NCBI RefSeq assembly: GCF_006440735.1 | Contig: NZ_VFUA01000024.1 | Location: forward strand, 1-64,000 | Direction: 5' to 3' | DNA length: 64,000 nucleotides | Origin: Mesorhizobium sp. B2-7-1 | Lineage (GTDB): Bacteria; Pseudomonadota; Alphaproteobacteria; Rhizobiales; Rhizobiaceae | Shown: piece after piece, positions 49,425 to 62,884 of the stretch | How positions within the stretch are numbered: the first letter of the stretch is position 1 | Layout: every line of letters begins with the position of its first letter | Notes under the pieces: generated by a model | Told to the model about the DNA's origin: nothing | What the model saw: only the letters and a program-made list of their open reading frames with translations | Database searches by the model: none | Made by a program: the position numbers and the translations under genes

Positions 49425-50501
49425 ATGAGCGACGACGCAACCGGCTCGGTCTCGGCCGAGCGCGGCCTTAAGGGCCATGACCAGTCCGTGGCCAGCTTCG
49501 ACGAAGACCGGGGCTCGGCCCTGAAGAGCGTCCAGCGCTTCCTGCATGAATATCCTACGGCCGTCCCGTTCATTGTCCTGGTCATCGGCGTTTTGATTTT
49601 TTCCGTCGCCGCCGGCGGTCGCTTCTTTGCGCCATTCAATCTTTCGCTGGTGCTGCAGCAGGTCACCATCATCGCCTTTCTGGGCATCGCCCAGACGCTG
49701 GTCATCCTGACCGCCGGCATCGATCTTTCGGTCGGCGCGATGATGGTGCTGTCGTCTATCGTCATGGGCAGGCTGACCGTCACCTACGGCGTGCCCGTCG
49801 AATTGAGCTTCGTGCTGGGCCTGCTGACCGGCCTTGTCTGCGGCCTGATCAACGGTGTTCTGGTGGCGGTGATCAAGCTGCCCCCCTTCATCGTCACGCT
49901 CGGCACCTGGAGCGTCTACGGCGCGATGGTCATCTACGTCTCCCATTCCGAGACCGTGCGCGCCCAGGATATCGAGGCGGCCGGACCGCTGCTGCAGTGG
50001 CTGGGACATACGATCAGATTGGGTGGCGGTGCCGTGCTGACTTACGGCGCGATCGCCATGATCCTGACGGCAATCATCATCTGGTACGTGCTGAACCGCA
50101 CCGCGTTCGGCCGCCACGTCTACGCTACCGGCGATGACGACGAGGCTGCGCGCCTTGCCGGTATCAACACGCGCGGTGTGTTCATCGCCGTCTACACGCT
50201 GGCCGGCTTCATCTGCGCCGTTGCCGCCTGGGCGCTGATCGGCCGTATCGGCGCGGCGAGCCCGCTCGGCAACCAGACCGCCAATCTCGATGCCATCACC
50301 GCCGTGGTGATCGGCGGCACCTCGCTGTTCGGCGGCCGCGGCTCGATCGTCGGCACGCTGTTCGGGGCGTTGATCGTCGGCGTCTTCCGCAATGGTCTGG
50401 CGCTCGCCGGCGTCGATTCGCTCTGGCAGGAGTTCACCGTCGGTATCCTCATCATCCTCGCCGTCACCATCGATCAGTGGATCAGGAAGATTTCGGCATG
50501 A
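49425..50501 (+). CDS. frcC: Fructose ABC transporter permease
   Basis: 358 residues, BPD_transp_2-type inner-membrane permease with about nine to ten helices after a charged cytosolic N terminus (MSDDATGSVSAERGLKGHDQ). Family signatures: AQTLVILTAGIDLSVGAMMVLSS, LGTWSVYGAMVIYVS, GDDDEAARLAGINTRG (the ATPase-contact loop) and VVIGGTSLFGGRGSIVGTLFGAL. GGGAGGGG lies just before the ATG at 49425. It overlaps frcA by four bases (ATGA), so the two subunits are translationally coupled. Confidence 0.93.
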   Translation: MSDDATGSVSAERGLKGHDQSVASFDEDRGSALKSVQRFLHEYPTAVPFIVLVIGVLIFSVAAGGRFFAPFNLSLVLQQVTIIAFLGIAQTLVILTAGIDLSVGAMMVLSSIVMGRLTVTYGVPVELSFVLGLLTGLVCGLINGVLVAVIKLPPFIVTLGTWSVYGAMVIYVSHSETVRAQDIEAAGPLLQWLGHTIRLGGGAVLTYGAIAMILTAIIIWYVLNRTAFGRHVYATGDDDEAARLAGINTRGVFIAVYTLAGFICAVAAWALIGRIGAASPLGNQTANLDAITAVVIGGTSLFGGRGSIVGTLFGALIVGVFRNGLALAGVDSLWQEFTVGILIILAVTIDQWIRKISA

Positions 50502-51277
50502 GCACGCAGCCCATTCTTCAAGGAAAAGGCCTCAACAAGCGCTACGGCCGGGTTGTTGCGCTCGACAATGCCGATTTCGACCTGATGCCGGGCGAGATCC
50601 TTGCCGTCATCGGCGACAACGGCGCCGGCAAGTCGACGCTGGTCAAGGCGCTGTGCGGCGCGGTCATTCCGGACTCCGGCACGATCGAGCTCAACGGCCA
50701 GCCGGTGCATTTCCGCTCGCCGATCGAGGCGCGCATGGCCGGCATCGAGACCGTCTACCAGAACCTGGCGCTGTCGCCGGCGCTGTCGATCGCCGACAAC
50801 ATGTTCCTCGGCCGCGAGCTGCGCAAGCCAGGCTTTGCCGGACAGTGGCTGCGCCGGCTCGACCGCTCCGCCATGGCGCGTATCGCCCGCGAGAAATTGT
50901 CCGAGCTCGGGCTGATGACCATCCAGAACATCAACCAGTCGGTCGAAACGCTCTCGGGCGGCCAGCGCCAGGGTGTCGCTGTGGCTCGCGCGGCGGCCTT
51001 CGGCAGCCGCGTCGTCATCATGGACGAGCCGACGGCGGCGCTCGGCGTCAAGGAAAGCCGCCGCGTGCTGGAGCTGATGCTCGACGTCAAGAAGCGCGGC
51101 CTGCCGATCGTGCTCATCTCGCACAACATGCCGCATGTCTTCGAGGTGGCCGATCGCATCCACATCCATCGCCTGGGCCGTCGCCTCGCCGTCATCGATC
51201 CGAAACAATATACAATGTCCGACGCCGTCGCCTTCATGACCGGAGCCAAGGCTCCGCCAGAGGTGTTGGCGGCCTGA
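50498..51277 (+). CDS. frcA: Fructose ABC transporter ATP-binding protein
   Basis: 259 residues, a single nucleotide-binding domain: Walker A GDNGAGKSTLVKAL, Q-loop YQNLALSPALSIADN, signature LSGGQRQGVAVARAA, Walker B VVIMDEPTAALGVKESRRV and the H-loop ISHNM. Most sugar importers of this class use a double-domain ATPase of about 500 residues; the single-domain form is characteristic of the Frc system and implies a homodimer. It starts at ATG 50498 within the frcC stop and ends the frcBCA operon. A candidate promoter for glgP follows 49 bases after the stop. Confidence 0.93.
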   Translation: MSTQPILQGKGLNKRYGRVVALDNADFDLMPGEILAVIGDNGAGKSTLVKALCGAVIPDSGTIELNGQPVHFRSPIEARMAGIETVYQNLALSPALSIADNMFLGRELRKPGFAGQWLRRLDRSAMARIAREKLSELGLMTIQNINQSVETLSGGQRQGVAVARAAAFGSRVVIMDEPTAALGVKESRRVLELMLDVKKRGLPIVLISHNMPHVFEVADRIHIHRLGRRLAVIDPKQYTMSDAVAFMTGAKAPPEVLAA

Positions 51278-51326
51278 TCCCCGCCGCATTGTCGTGGGAA
51301 TGGTGAGCGCGGCCTGCTTAAATCGA

Positions 51327-51354
51327 TTGAACCTATGCTGCAACGCACTAAGAT
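51327..51354 (+). promoter_or_regulatory. Candidate promoter of the glycogen operon
   Basis: TTGAAC (51327-51332) and TAAGAT (51349-51354), 16 bases apart, lie 57 bases before glgP in the gap after frcA. Both hexamers match the sigma-70 consensus at four or five positions. It is the only reasonable pair in the 133-base gap. Confidence 0.4.
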
Positions 51355-51410
51355 AGGCTGGGAGGAACGGTGAAAGCCGCTATGATCAGGCCAGTTGAAC
51401 GAGAGGCGAA

Positions 51411-53873
<2,463 letters not shown>

Positions 53874-53977
53874 TATGATTGCATGAGGCTACAAACAATG
53901 TGGCCCAGGTGTATTCTGTCCAACTGTGCTGGGCGGGTGCACCCAAAACAAAGGTGCCCGGGGAGGGCGACCGCTTG

Positions 53978-56191
53978 ATGAGGAAGCCGCGCGCGACCGC
54001 TGCGACAAGCGGGCCGGACGGACTGGCGCCAGCCGGTGATGTCGCGGCGATTGTCGCCGGAACGCATGGCAATCCTTTCGCGGTCCTGGGCGTGCAGGAA
54101 GCCGGCAAGGGTTTCGTCGCGCGCTGCTTCGTGCCCAACGCTGAATTCGTCTCCGCCTATACGCTGACCGGCAAGGACGTCGGCGAGCTCTCCCGCCGCG
54201 ACGATGCCGGCTTCTTCGAGGGCAAGGTCTCGATCCGCAAGCGCCAGCCGCTGCGCTATCACGCCAGGAACGCCGGCGGCGACTGGTGGCTGACCGATCC
54301 TTATTCCTTCGGTCCGGTGCTCGGCCCGATGGACGATTACTATATGGCCGAGGGTTCGCACTTGAGGCTCTTCGACAAGCTCGGAGCCCACATCATCGAA
54401 CATGAAGGCGCCACCGGCGTGCATTTCGCCGTCTGGGCGCCCAATGCCAGGCGCGTCTCCGTGGTCGGCGCCTTCAACGACTGGGACGGCCGCCGCCACA
54501 CCATGCGCGACCGCAGGGACACCGGCATCTGGGAATTGTTCATTCCCGATCTCGGCGCGGGCCAGCCCTACAAGTTCGAGATCATCGCGCCCGACGGGGT
54601 GCGCCTGCCGCTCAAGGCCGATCCGTTCGCATTCGAGTCGGAACTGCGCCCGGCGACCGCCTCGGTGACGGCGCCGCCCATGGCGCATCAATGGGGCGAC
54701 GAGTCGCATCGCAATTATTGGCAGAAAGCCGACCCCAGGCGCGAGGCGATCTCGATTTACGAGGTCCATGCCGGTTCCTGGCAGCGCCGCGACGACGGCA
54801 CGTTCCTCTCCTGGGACGAGCTCGCCGCGCGGTTGATCCCCTACGTGGTGGACACCGGTTTCACCCATATCGAGTTCCTGCCGATCTCGGAGCACCCCTA
54901 CGACCCATCCTGGGGCTACCAGACCACCGGCCTTTATGCGCCGACGGCCCGCTTCGGCGATCGCGACGGCTTCGCCCGCTTCGTCGACGGCGCGCATCGC
55001 GCCGGCGTCGGCGTCATCCTCGACTGGGTGCCGGCGCATTTTCCGGTCGACGAGCACGGACTGGTGAAATTCGATGGCACCGCGCTCTACGAGCATGCCG
55101 ATCCGCGCCAGGGTTTCCATCCCGACTGGAACACCGCCATCTACAATTTCGGCCGCCGCGAGGTGGTGTCGTTCCTCGTCAACAACGCGCTGTTCTGGGC
55201 GGAAAAGTACCATGTCGACGGCCTGCGCGTCGACGCGGTCGCCTCGATGCTCTACCTCGATTATTCGCGCAAGGCGGGCGAGTGGATTCCGAACGAGAAG
55301 GGCGGGCGCGAGAACCTGCAGGCCGTCAGCTTCCTGCAGAAGATGAACAAGGAGCTCTACGGCCACCACCCCGGCGTCGTGACGATCGCCGAGGAATCGA
55401 CCTCATGGCCGAAAGTGTCGCGTCCCGTGCACGAAGGCGGGCTCGGCTTCGGCTTCAAGTGGAACATGGGCTTCATGCATGACACGCTGGAGTACCTCTC
55501 CAAGGAGCCGATCTTCCGCAAGCACCACCACAACGACATCACCTTCGGCCTGACCTACGCCTTCTCGGAAAATTTCGTGCTGCCGCTCTCGCATGACGAG
55601 GTCGTGCACGGCAAAGGCACGCTGCTCAACAAGATGGCGGGCGACGACTGGCAGAAGTTCGCCACGCTGCGCGCCTACTACGCCTTCATGTGGGGCTATC
55701 CCGGCAAGAAGCTGCTGTTCATGGGCCAGGAATTCGCCCAGCGCCGCGAGTGGAGCGAAGAGCGCGCGCTCGACTGGAACCTGCTCGAATTCGCGCCGCA
55801 TCGCGGCGTCTGGCAGACGGTGCGCGACCTGAACTATCTCTACCGCTCGCGCCCGGCGCTGCATGCGCGCGACTGCGAGCCGGAGGGCTTCTCCTGGCTG
55901 ACCGTAGACGACCGCGACAATTCGGTCTTCGCCTGGCTGCGCAGCGCGCCGGACGGCAACCCGATCGCCGTCGTCTCCAATTTCACGCCGGTGCCGCGCG
56001 AGAACTATCGCGTGCCGCTGCCGAAGGCAGGAAAGTGGCGCGAAATCATCAATACGGATGCCACCGACTATGGCGGCTCCGGCATGGGCAATGGCAGCAT
56101 GGTCGAGGCGGGCGGCGAAGGGGGCGGCGTCTCGGCGACGATGCTTCTGCCGCCGCTGTCGACGATCATGCTGGAATTCGTCACGGATTGA
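53978..56191 (+). CDS. glgB: 1,4-alpha-glucan branching enzyme
   Basis: Forms alpha-1,6 branches in glycogen. About 737 residues: an N-terminal extension, CBM48 (FAVWAPNARRVSVVGAFNDWDGRRH), then a GH13 barrel with EVHAGSW, DWVPAHFPVDEHGL, nucleophile aspartate in GLRVDAVASMLYLDYSR, acid glutamate in VVTIAEESTSWP and LPLSHDEVVHGKGTL. The C-terminal all-beta domain is present, with a Gly-rich stretch (GGSGMGNGSMVEAGGEGGG). The frame is open from 53879, but GGGGAGGG at 53959-53966 points to the ATG at 53978 or the adjacent TTG at 53975. It lies 104 bp after glgP. Confidence 0.96.
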   Translation: MRKPRATAATSGPDGLAPAGDVAAIVAGTHGNPFAVLGVQEAGKGFVARCFVPNAEFVSAYTLTGKDVGELSRRDDAGFFEGKVSIRKRQPLRYHARNAGGDWWLTDPYSFGPVLGPMDDYYMAEGSHLRLFDKLGAHIIEHEGATGVHFAVWAPNARRVSVVGAFNDWDGRRHTMRDRRDTGIWELFIPDLGAGQPYKFEIIAPDGVRLPLKADPFAFESELRPATASVTAPPMAHQWGDESHRNYWQKADPRREAISIYEVHAGSWQRRDDGTFLSWDELAARLIPYVVDTGFTHIEFLPISEHPYDPSWGYQTTGLYAPTARFGDRDGFARFVDGAHRAGVGVILDWVPAHFPVDEHGLVKFDGTALYEHADPRQGFHPDWNTAIYNFGRREVVSFLVNNALFWAEKYHVDGLRVDAVASMLYLDYSRKAGEWIPNEKGGRENLQAVSFLQKMNKELYGHHPGVVTIAEESTSWPKVSRPVHEGGLGFGFKWNMGFMHDTLEYLSKEPIFRKHHHNDITFGLTYAFSENFVLPLSHDEVVHGKGTLLNKMAGDDWQKFATLRAYYAFMWGYPGKKLLFMGQEFAQRREWSEERALDWNLLEFAPHRGVWQTVRDLNYLYRSRPALHARDCEPEGFSWLTVDDRDNSVFAWLRSAPDGNPIAVVSNFTPVPRENYRVPLPKAGKWREIINTDATDYGGSGMGNGSMVEAGGEGGGVSATMLLPPLSTIMLEFVTD

Positions 56192-56254
56192 AGCAGATGA
56201 TGTCTCATCCTGCTCTTGCAACAGTCCGGGCAGCTTGTTTGGGAGGGTAACAAA

Positions 56255-57523
56255 ATGGCAGAGATCAAAAGAACCCAGCCGCTGGCACGCGATGCCATGG
56301 CCTATGTGCTGGCCGGCGGCCGCGGCAGCCGTCTCAGGGAACTGACCGACCGGCGCGCCAAGCCGGCCGTCTATTTCGGCGGCAAGACGCGCATCATCGA
56401 TTTCGCCCTCTCCAATGCGCTCAACTCCGGCATTCGCCGCCTCGGCGTCGCCACCCAGTACAAGGCGCATTCGCTGATCCGCCACCTGCAGCGCGGCTGG
56501 AACTTCCTGCGGCCGGAGCGAAACGAAAGCTTCGACATCCTGCCTGCCTCGCAGCGCGTCTCGGAAACGCAGTGGTATGAAGGTACGGCCGACGCCGTCT
56601 ACCAGAACATCGACATCATCGAGGCCTACGGGCCCGAATACATGGTCATCCTCGCCGGCGACCACATCTACAAGATGGATTACGAGCTGATGCTGCGCCA
56701 GCACGTCGACGCCGGCGCCGATGTCACCGTCGGTTGCCTGGAAGTGCCGCGCATGGAGGCGACCGGCTTCGGCGTCATGCATGTCGACAAGAAGGACAAC
56801 ATCATCGCCTTCGTCGAAAAGCCGGCCGATCCACCGGGCATTCCGGACAAACCGGAATTCGCCCTGGCCTCGATGGGCATCTATGTCTTCAGGACCAAGT
56901 TCCTGATGGAACAGCTGCGCCGCGACGCCGCCGAGCCCGGCTCCAGCCGCGACTTCGGCAAGGACATCATCCCCTATATCGTCCAGCACGGTAAGGCGAT
57001 CGCCCACCGCTTCGCCAAATCCTGCGTGCGCTCCTCGCATGAGTCCGAGCCCTATTGGCGCGACGTCGGAACGGTGGACGCCTATTGGGAAGCCAATATC
57101 GACCTCACCGACGTCACGCCCGAGCTCGACCTCTACGACCGCGACTGGCCGATCTGGACCTATGCCGAATTGAAGCCGCCGGCAAAGTTCGTGCATGACG
57201 AGGACGGCCGCCGCGGCGAGGCGATCTCCTCGCTCGTGTCGGGCGACTGCATCGTCTCCGGAGCCTCGCTGCGCCGCAGCCTGATCTTCACCGGCGCCCG
57301 TATCAATTCCTATTCCAAGCTCGAGGAAGTGGTGATGCTGCCCGACGTCCAGGTCGGCCGCAACGCGCGCCTCAAGCGCGTCGTCATCGACCATGGCGTG
57401 CAGATTCCGGAAGGGTTGGTGGTGGGCGAGGACCCGGTGCTGGACGCCAAGCGTTTTCGGGTGTCGGAAAAGGGCATCTGCCTGATCACCCAGGACATGA
57501 TCAATAAGTTGTCGACCCCGTAG
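56255..57523 (+). CDS. glgC: Glucose-1-phosphate adenylyltransferase
   Basis: Makes ADP-glucose, the committed step of glycogen synthesis. 422 residues. Nucleotide loop [58 protein letters not shown], and the C-terminal left-handed beta-helix ([34 protein letters not shown]). The basic N-terminal region where allosteric effectors bind is intact. GGGAGGG lies upstream of the ATG at 56255. The last codons (MINKLSTP then TAG) form the first copy of a 29-bp tandem repeat that runs into the glgA leader. Confidence 0.97.
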   Translation: MAEIKRTQPLARDAMAYVLAGGRGSRLRELTDRRAKPAVYFGGKTRIIDFALSNALNSGIRRLGVATQYKAHSLIRHLQRGWNFLRPERNESFDILPASQRVSETQWYEGTADAVYQNIDIIEAYGPEYMVILAGDHIYKMDYELMLRQHVDAGADVTVGCLEVPRMEATGFGVMHVDKKDNIIAFVEKPADPPGIPDKPEFALASMGIYVFRTKFLMEQLRRDAAEPGSSRDFGKDIIPYIVQHGKAIAHRFAKSCVRSSHESEPYWRDVGTVDAYWEANIDLTDVTPELDLYDRDWPIWTYAELKPPAKFVHDEDGRRGEAISSLVSGDCIVSGASLRRSLIFTGARINSYSKLEEVVMLPDVQVGRNARLKRVVIDHGVQIPEGLVVGEDPVLDAKRFRVSEKGICLITQDMINKLSTP

Positions 57524-57580
57524 GGCCGATCAATAAGTTGTCGACCCCCGTAGGTCGATCAATAAGTTGTCACTTTGACC
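57499..57580 (+). repeat. 29-bp tandem repeat spanning the glgC stop codon
   Basis: GATCAATAAGTTGTCGACCC-type units at 57499-57527 and 57528-57556 (29 bases each, differing only by a one-C and one-G shift), then a third partial unit at 57557 (15 identical bases). Unit 1 encodes the last residues of GlgC and its TAG. The extra units lie between the stop and glgA. Looks like recent slippage or unequal duplication. Confidence 0.9.
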
Positions 57581-57609
57581 TGTCACTTAAAGATCGGAAT
57601 GTGAGGCCC

Positions 57610-59055
57610 ATGCAGGTTCTGTCGGTCACGCCCGAGATCTTCCCGCTGATCAAGACCGGCGGCCTTGCCGACGTGACCGGCGCCCTGCCGATCGCGCTGG
57701 CGGGGAAGGGCGTGGCGATGCGCACACTGGTCCCCGGCTATCCTGTGGTGATGGCGGCTTTCACCAAGAAGAAACCCGTCTACCAGTACCCTCTGCTGCA
57801 GGGCGGCAAGGCTTCGATCCATGCCGTCAAGATCGGCGATCTCGATCTCTTCGTGCTTGATGCGCCGCATCTCTTCGATCGCCAGGGCGGCCCTTACGGC
57901 ACCGCTTCCGGCGCCGACTGGCCGGATAACTGGCGTCGTTTCGCGGCGCTCAGCCAGGTCGGCGGTGACATAGCCGGCGGCGCCATTTCCGGCTACCAGC
58001 CCGACCTTGTGCATGCCCATGACTGGCAGTCGGCGATGACGCTTGCCTATATGCGCTACGGCAAGGCGGTCGGCGTGCCGTCACTGATCACCGTGCACAA
58101 CCTGGCCTTCCAGGGCCAGTTCGGCGCCGGCATCTTCGGCGAGCTCGGCCTGCCGGCCGTGGCGATGCAGCTCGACGGCGTCGAATATTATGGCGGCGTC
58201 GGCTTTCTCAAGGCCGGCCTGCAAGCCGCCTGGGCGATCACAACGGTAAGCCCGACCTATGCGCAGGAAATCCGCGCGCCGGAATTCGGCATGGGCCTCG
58301 ACGGGCTGATCAACATGCGCGCCACCGATCTCTACGGCATCGTCAACGGCATCGATGTCGACATCTGGAATCCCGAGACGGACAAGCATCTGGTCGCCAA
58401 TTATTCGGCCGAGACGCTCGCAGCGCGCGCCAAGAACCGCAAAGCCGTTGAGGAGCGTTTCGGCCTGGAGGCGGACGGCAGCCCGATCGTCTGCGTCATC
58501 AGCCGGCTGACCTGGCAGAAGGGCATGGATATCCTCGCCGCGGTCGTCGACGGCATCGTCGCCGCCGGCGCCCGCCTCGCCATCCTCGGTTCGGGCGATG
58601 CCGGCCTCGAAGGCACACTGCTCGCCGCGGCCGCCCGCCATCGCGGCCGCGTCGGCGTCGTCGTCGGTTACGACGAAGGGCTTTCGCACACCATGCAGGG
58701 CGGCTGCGACGCCATCGTCATTCCGTCGCGCTTCGAGCCCTGCGGCCTCACCCAGCTCTACGGCCTGCGCTATGGCTGCGTGCCGATCGTCGCCAGGACG
58801 GGCGGTTTGGCCGACACCATCATCGACGCCAACGAGGCCGCCTTGTCGGCAGGTGTCGCCACCGGCTTCCAATTCGCGCCCAACAATGGCGGCGCGATGC
58901 TGCATGCCATCCAGCGGCTGGTCGAGCAGCATGCGCGGCTGGCGGTCTGGGCCTCGATCCAGCGCCAGGGCATGAAGGCCGATGTCTCCTGGGACAAGAG
59001 CGCCGAAAAATACGTCGAACTCTATCGCTTGCTGCTTTCGAAAAGGGCTGCCTGA
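57610..59055 (+). CDS. glgA: Glycogen synthase (ADP-glucose)
   Basis: GT5 enzyme that extends glycogen chains from ADP-glucose. 481 residues. N-terminal [27 protein letters not shown] has the KxGGLADV site; [51 protein letters not shown] and the C-terminal [31 protein letters not shown] (E of the retaining GT-B motif) follow. GAGG lies close before the ATG at 57610; an in-frame ATG at 57538 would start inside the tandem repeat and is not credible. The pgm start is three bases after the stop. Confidence 0.96.
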   Translation: MQVLSVTPEIFPLIKTGGLADVTGALPIALAGKGVAMRTLVPGYPVVMAAFTKKKPVYQYPLLQGGKASIHAVKIGDLDLFVLDAPHLFDRQGGPYGTASGADWPDNWRRFAALSQVGGDIAGGAISGYQPDLVHAHDWQSAMTLAYMRYGKAVGVPSLITVHNLAFQGQFGAGIFGELGLPAVAMQLDGVEYYGGVGFLKAGLQAAWAITTVSPTYAQEIRAPEFGMGLDGLINMRATDLYGIVNGIDVDIWNPETDKHLVANYSAETLAARAKNRKAVEERFGLEADGSPIVCVISRLTWQKGMDILAAVVDGIVAAGARLAILGSGDAGLEGTLLAAAARHRGRVGVVVGYDEGLSHTMQGGCDAIVIPSRFEPCGLTQLYGLRYGCVPIVARTGGLADTIIDANEAALSAGVATGFQFAPNNGGAMLHAIQRLVEQHARLAVWASIQRQGMKADVSWDKSAEKYVELYRLLLSKRAA

Positions 59056-60687
<1,632 letters not shown>

Positions 60688-60705
60688 GGGTGGCGCGGCG
60701 CGACT

Positions 60706-60872
60706 CCCCCTTCTCCCCTTGTGGGACAAGGTGTCGCCGAAGGCGACGGATGAGGGGTGCTCCAGCTTGGCGCAAACCGGCGCCCAGGACATCGACGCCT
60801 CATTCCTTCCAACACCCCTCGTCCGTCTCAGCGCTTCGCGCCGATCCACCTTCTCCCACAAGGGGAGAAGGG
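60706..60872 (+). repeat. Inverted-repeat element between pgm and glgX
   Basis: The left end CCCCCTTCTCCCCTTGTGGG (60706-60725) and the right end (60850-60872, TTCTCCCACAAGGGGAGAAG) are complementary. Inner blocks GGATGAGGGGTG and ACACCCCTCGTCC also pair. The element is about 167 bp with diverged centre and resembles other dispersed rhizobial elements. Its right end supplies the purine-rich sequence before the glgX start codon. Confidence 0.8.
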
Positions 60873-60883
60873 AAGGCGCTTGC

Positions 60884-62884
60884 ATGACCCAGCTCGGTGC
60901 CGCCATCACTCCCGAAGGCATCCGCTTCGCCGTCTGGTCCTCACCGGCTCGGCGTCTCTGGGTCTCGCTTTTCGACGGCAGCGGCAACCGTGAAACCGAT
61001 CGCCTGGATCTGAAGCCGGAAGGCGAGGGCGTGCATGGGCTCCTTGTCCCCGGCCTTGGCGACGGGACCCGTTACGGCTTCCGCGCCGACGGCGACTATG
61101 CGCCGGAACGCGGTCTGTGGTTCGACCCGAACAAGTTGCTCACCGACCCCTATGCCATCGAGGTCGATCGTCCGTACCAGTATCACTGGCGGCTCGCCGC
61201 CAAACGCAATGAAAGCGCCGACACCGCCGCGCTGATGCCGAAGGCGGTAGCGCGGTCCCTGCCCAAACCGGTGCCGGCCAATCCGCCGCTGTTCCAGCCC
61301 GGCGGGCTGATCTACGAGCTCAATGTCCGTTCCTTCACCAGGCTGCATCCGGACGTGCCGGAGGCTGAGCGCGGCACGATCGCGGCGCTCGCCCATCCGG
61401 CCGTCGTCGAGCACCTGGAGCGTCTCGGCGTCTCCGCTGTCGAGCTGATGCCGATCACCGCGTCGATCGACGAGCGGCACCTGCCGCCATTGCGTTTGAG
61501 CAACGCCTGGGGCTACAACCCAGTCACCTTCATGGCGCTCGATCCGCGCCTGGCGCCCGGCGGCCTCAAGGAACTGCGCGAGACGGTCGCCGCGCTGCGC
61601 AAGGCGGGCATCGGCACGATCCTCGACCTGGTTTTCAACCATACCGGGGAGAGCGACCGGCTCGGGCCGACGCTGTCGCTGCGCGGGCTCGATGCGATGG
61701 CCTACTACCGGCATCAGCCGGACGGCAGGCTGGTCAACGACACCGGTACCGGCAACACCGTCGCCTGCGACCATCCCGTCGTGCGCGAGATGGTGCTCGA
61801 CACGCTCCGCCATTTCGTCCGCCTCGCCGGCGTCGACGGCTTCCGCTTCGATCTGGCGCCGGTGCTCGGCCGCGTCGAGGGCGTCTTCGATCCGGAGACG
61901 CCGCTGCTCCAGGCCATCGCCGGCGACCCTGTGCTCGCCGACCGCGTGCTGATCGCCGAGCCCTGGGATATCGGTCCGAACGGCTATCAGCTCGGCAATT
62001 TCCGGCCGCCCTATCTGGAATGGAACGACCGCTACCGCGACGATGTCAGGCGCTTCTGGCGCGGCGATACCGGCGCGATCGGCTCGCTCGCAACCCGGCT
62101 CGCCGGTTCCTCCGATGTCTTCGGCAGGGACGGCCAACCGACGAGCCGTACCGTCAACTTTATCGCCGCGCATGACGGCATGACGCTGGCCGACATCGTT
62201 GCCTATGAGCGCAAGCACAACGAAGCCAATGGCGAGCAGAACCGCGACGGCCATAACGACAATCTGTCCTGGAACAACGGCACCGAAGGCGAGACGCACG
62301 ACACCGAAATCGCCAGGGCCCGCTTCGGTGACCAGCGCGCGCTGCTGGCCACGCTCTTTGCCTCGCGCGGCACCATCATGCTGACCGCCGGCGACGAGTT
62401 CGGCCGTACGCAGAATGGCAACAACAATGCCTATGCGCAGGACAACGCCATCACCTGGCTCGACTGGGCTGGGCGCGATGAGGCGATCGAGCAATACGCC
62501 GCCTCGCTCGCCTCGCTGCGCCGGGCCTTTCCTGCGCTGGCGGATGCACGCTTCCTGACTGGCGAGCCCGCCGACGGATCTGCAATTCCCGACGTGGCCT
62601 GGCTGACCGAGATCGGCGAGCCGCTCGGCGATACGGACTGGAACGATCCTGGCCGGCACCGCCTCGTCATGATCCTGGGTGATACAAAAGGCAACCGCCT
62701 GGCCGTCATGGTCAACGGCGACCGCCGCCAATGTGTCTTCTCCTTGCCGGCACGGGACGGATTTGAATGGCGCCCGGCAATCGAGACGCAAGCAGTGGAC
62801 CTCTCGCGGCCGCTGCCCAGCCGCAGCGTCAATTTCATGATCGAGCGGCGAGCCGCTAAATCGGGCGGCAGGAAAGGCTCGTGA
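60884..62884 (+). CDS. glgX: Glycogen debranching enzyme
   Basis: Hydrolyses alpha-1,6 branches left by phosphorylase. 666 residues. CBM48-like N terminus (GIRFAVWSSPARRLWVSLFDG), GH13 barrel with ELNVRSFTRLHPDVP, ILDLVFNHTGESD, nucleophile aspartate in GVDGFRFDLAPVLGR, acid glutamate in VLIAEPWDIGPNGYQLGNF, and NFIAAHDGMTLADIVAYERKHN. GDEFGRTQNGNNNAY is also typical of GlgX/TreX. The ATG at 60884 follows GGAAGG, which is the junction of the preceding repeat element; the frame stays open back to 60719 through that repeat. Its stop overlaps the next start by one base (TGATG). Confidence 0.95.
   Translation: MTQLGAAITPEGIRFAVWSSPARRLWVSLFDGSGNRETDRLDLKPEGEGVHGLLVPGLGDGTRYGFRADGDYAPERGLWFDPNKLLTDPYAIEVDRPYQYHWRLAAKRNESADTAALMPKAVARSLPKPVPANPPLFQPGGLIYELNVRSFTRLHPDVPEAERGTIAALAHPAVVEHLERLGVSAVELMPITASIDERHLPPLRLSNAWGYNPVTFMALDPRLAPGGLKELRETVAALRKAGIGTILDLVFNHTGESDRLGPTLSLRGLDAMAYYRHQPDGRLVNDTGTGNTVACDHPVVREMVLDTLRHFVRLAGVDGFRFDLAPVLGRVEGVFDPETPLLQAIAGDPVLADRVLIAEPWDIGPNGYQLGNFRPPYLEWNDRYRDDVRRFWRGDTGAIGSLATRLAGSSDVFGRDGQPTSRTVNFIAAHDGMTLADIVAYERKHNEANGEQNRDGHNDNLSWNNGTEGETHDTEIARARFGDQRALLATLFASRGTIMLTAGDEFGRTQNGNNNAYAQDNAITWLDWAGRDEAIEQYAASLASLRRAFPALADARFLTGEPADGSAIPDVAWLTEIGEPLGDTDWNDPGRHRLVMILGDTKGNRLAVMVNGDRRQCVFSLPARDGFEWRPAIETQAVDLSRPLPSRSVNFMIERRAAKSGGRKGS

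Noticed and set aside
57499-57580. CRISPR-like array
   Set aside because: Units are directly adjacent without spacers, only two complete copies exist and the first is coding; it is a simple tandem duplication.
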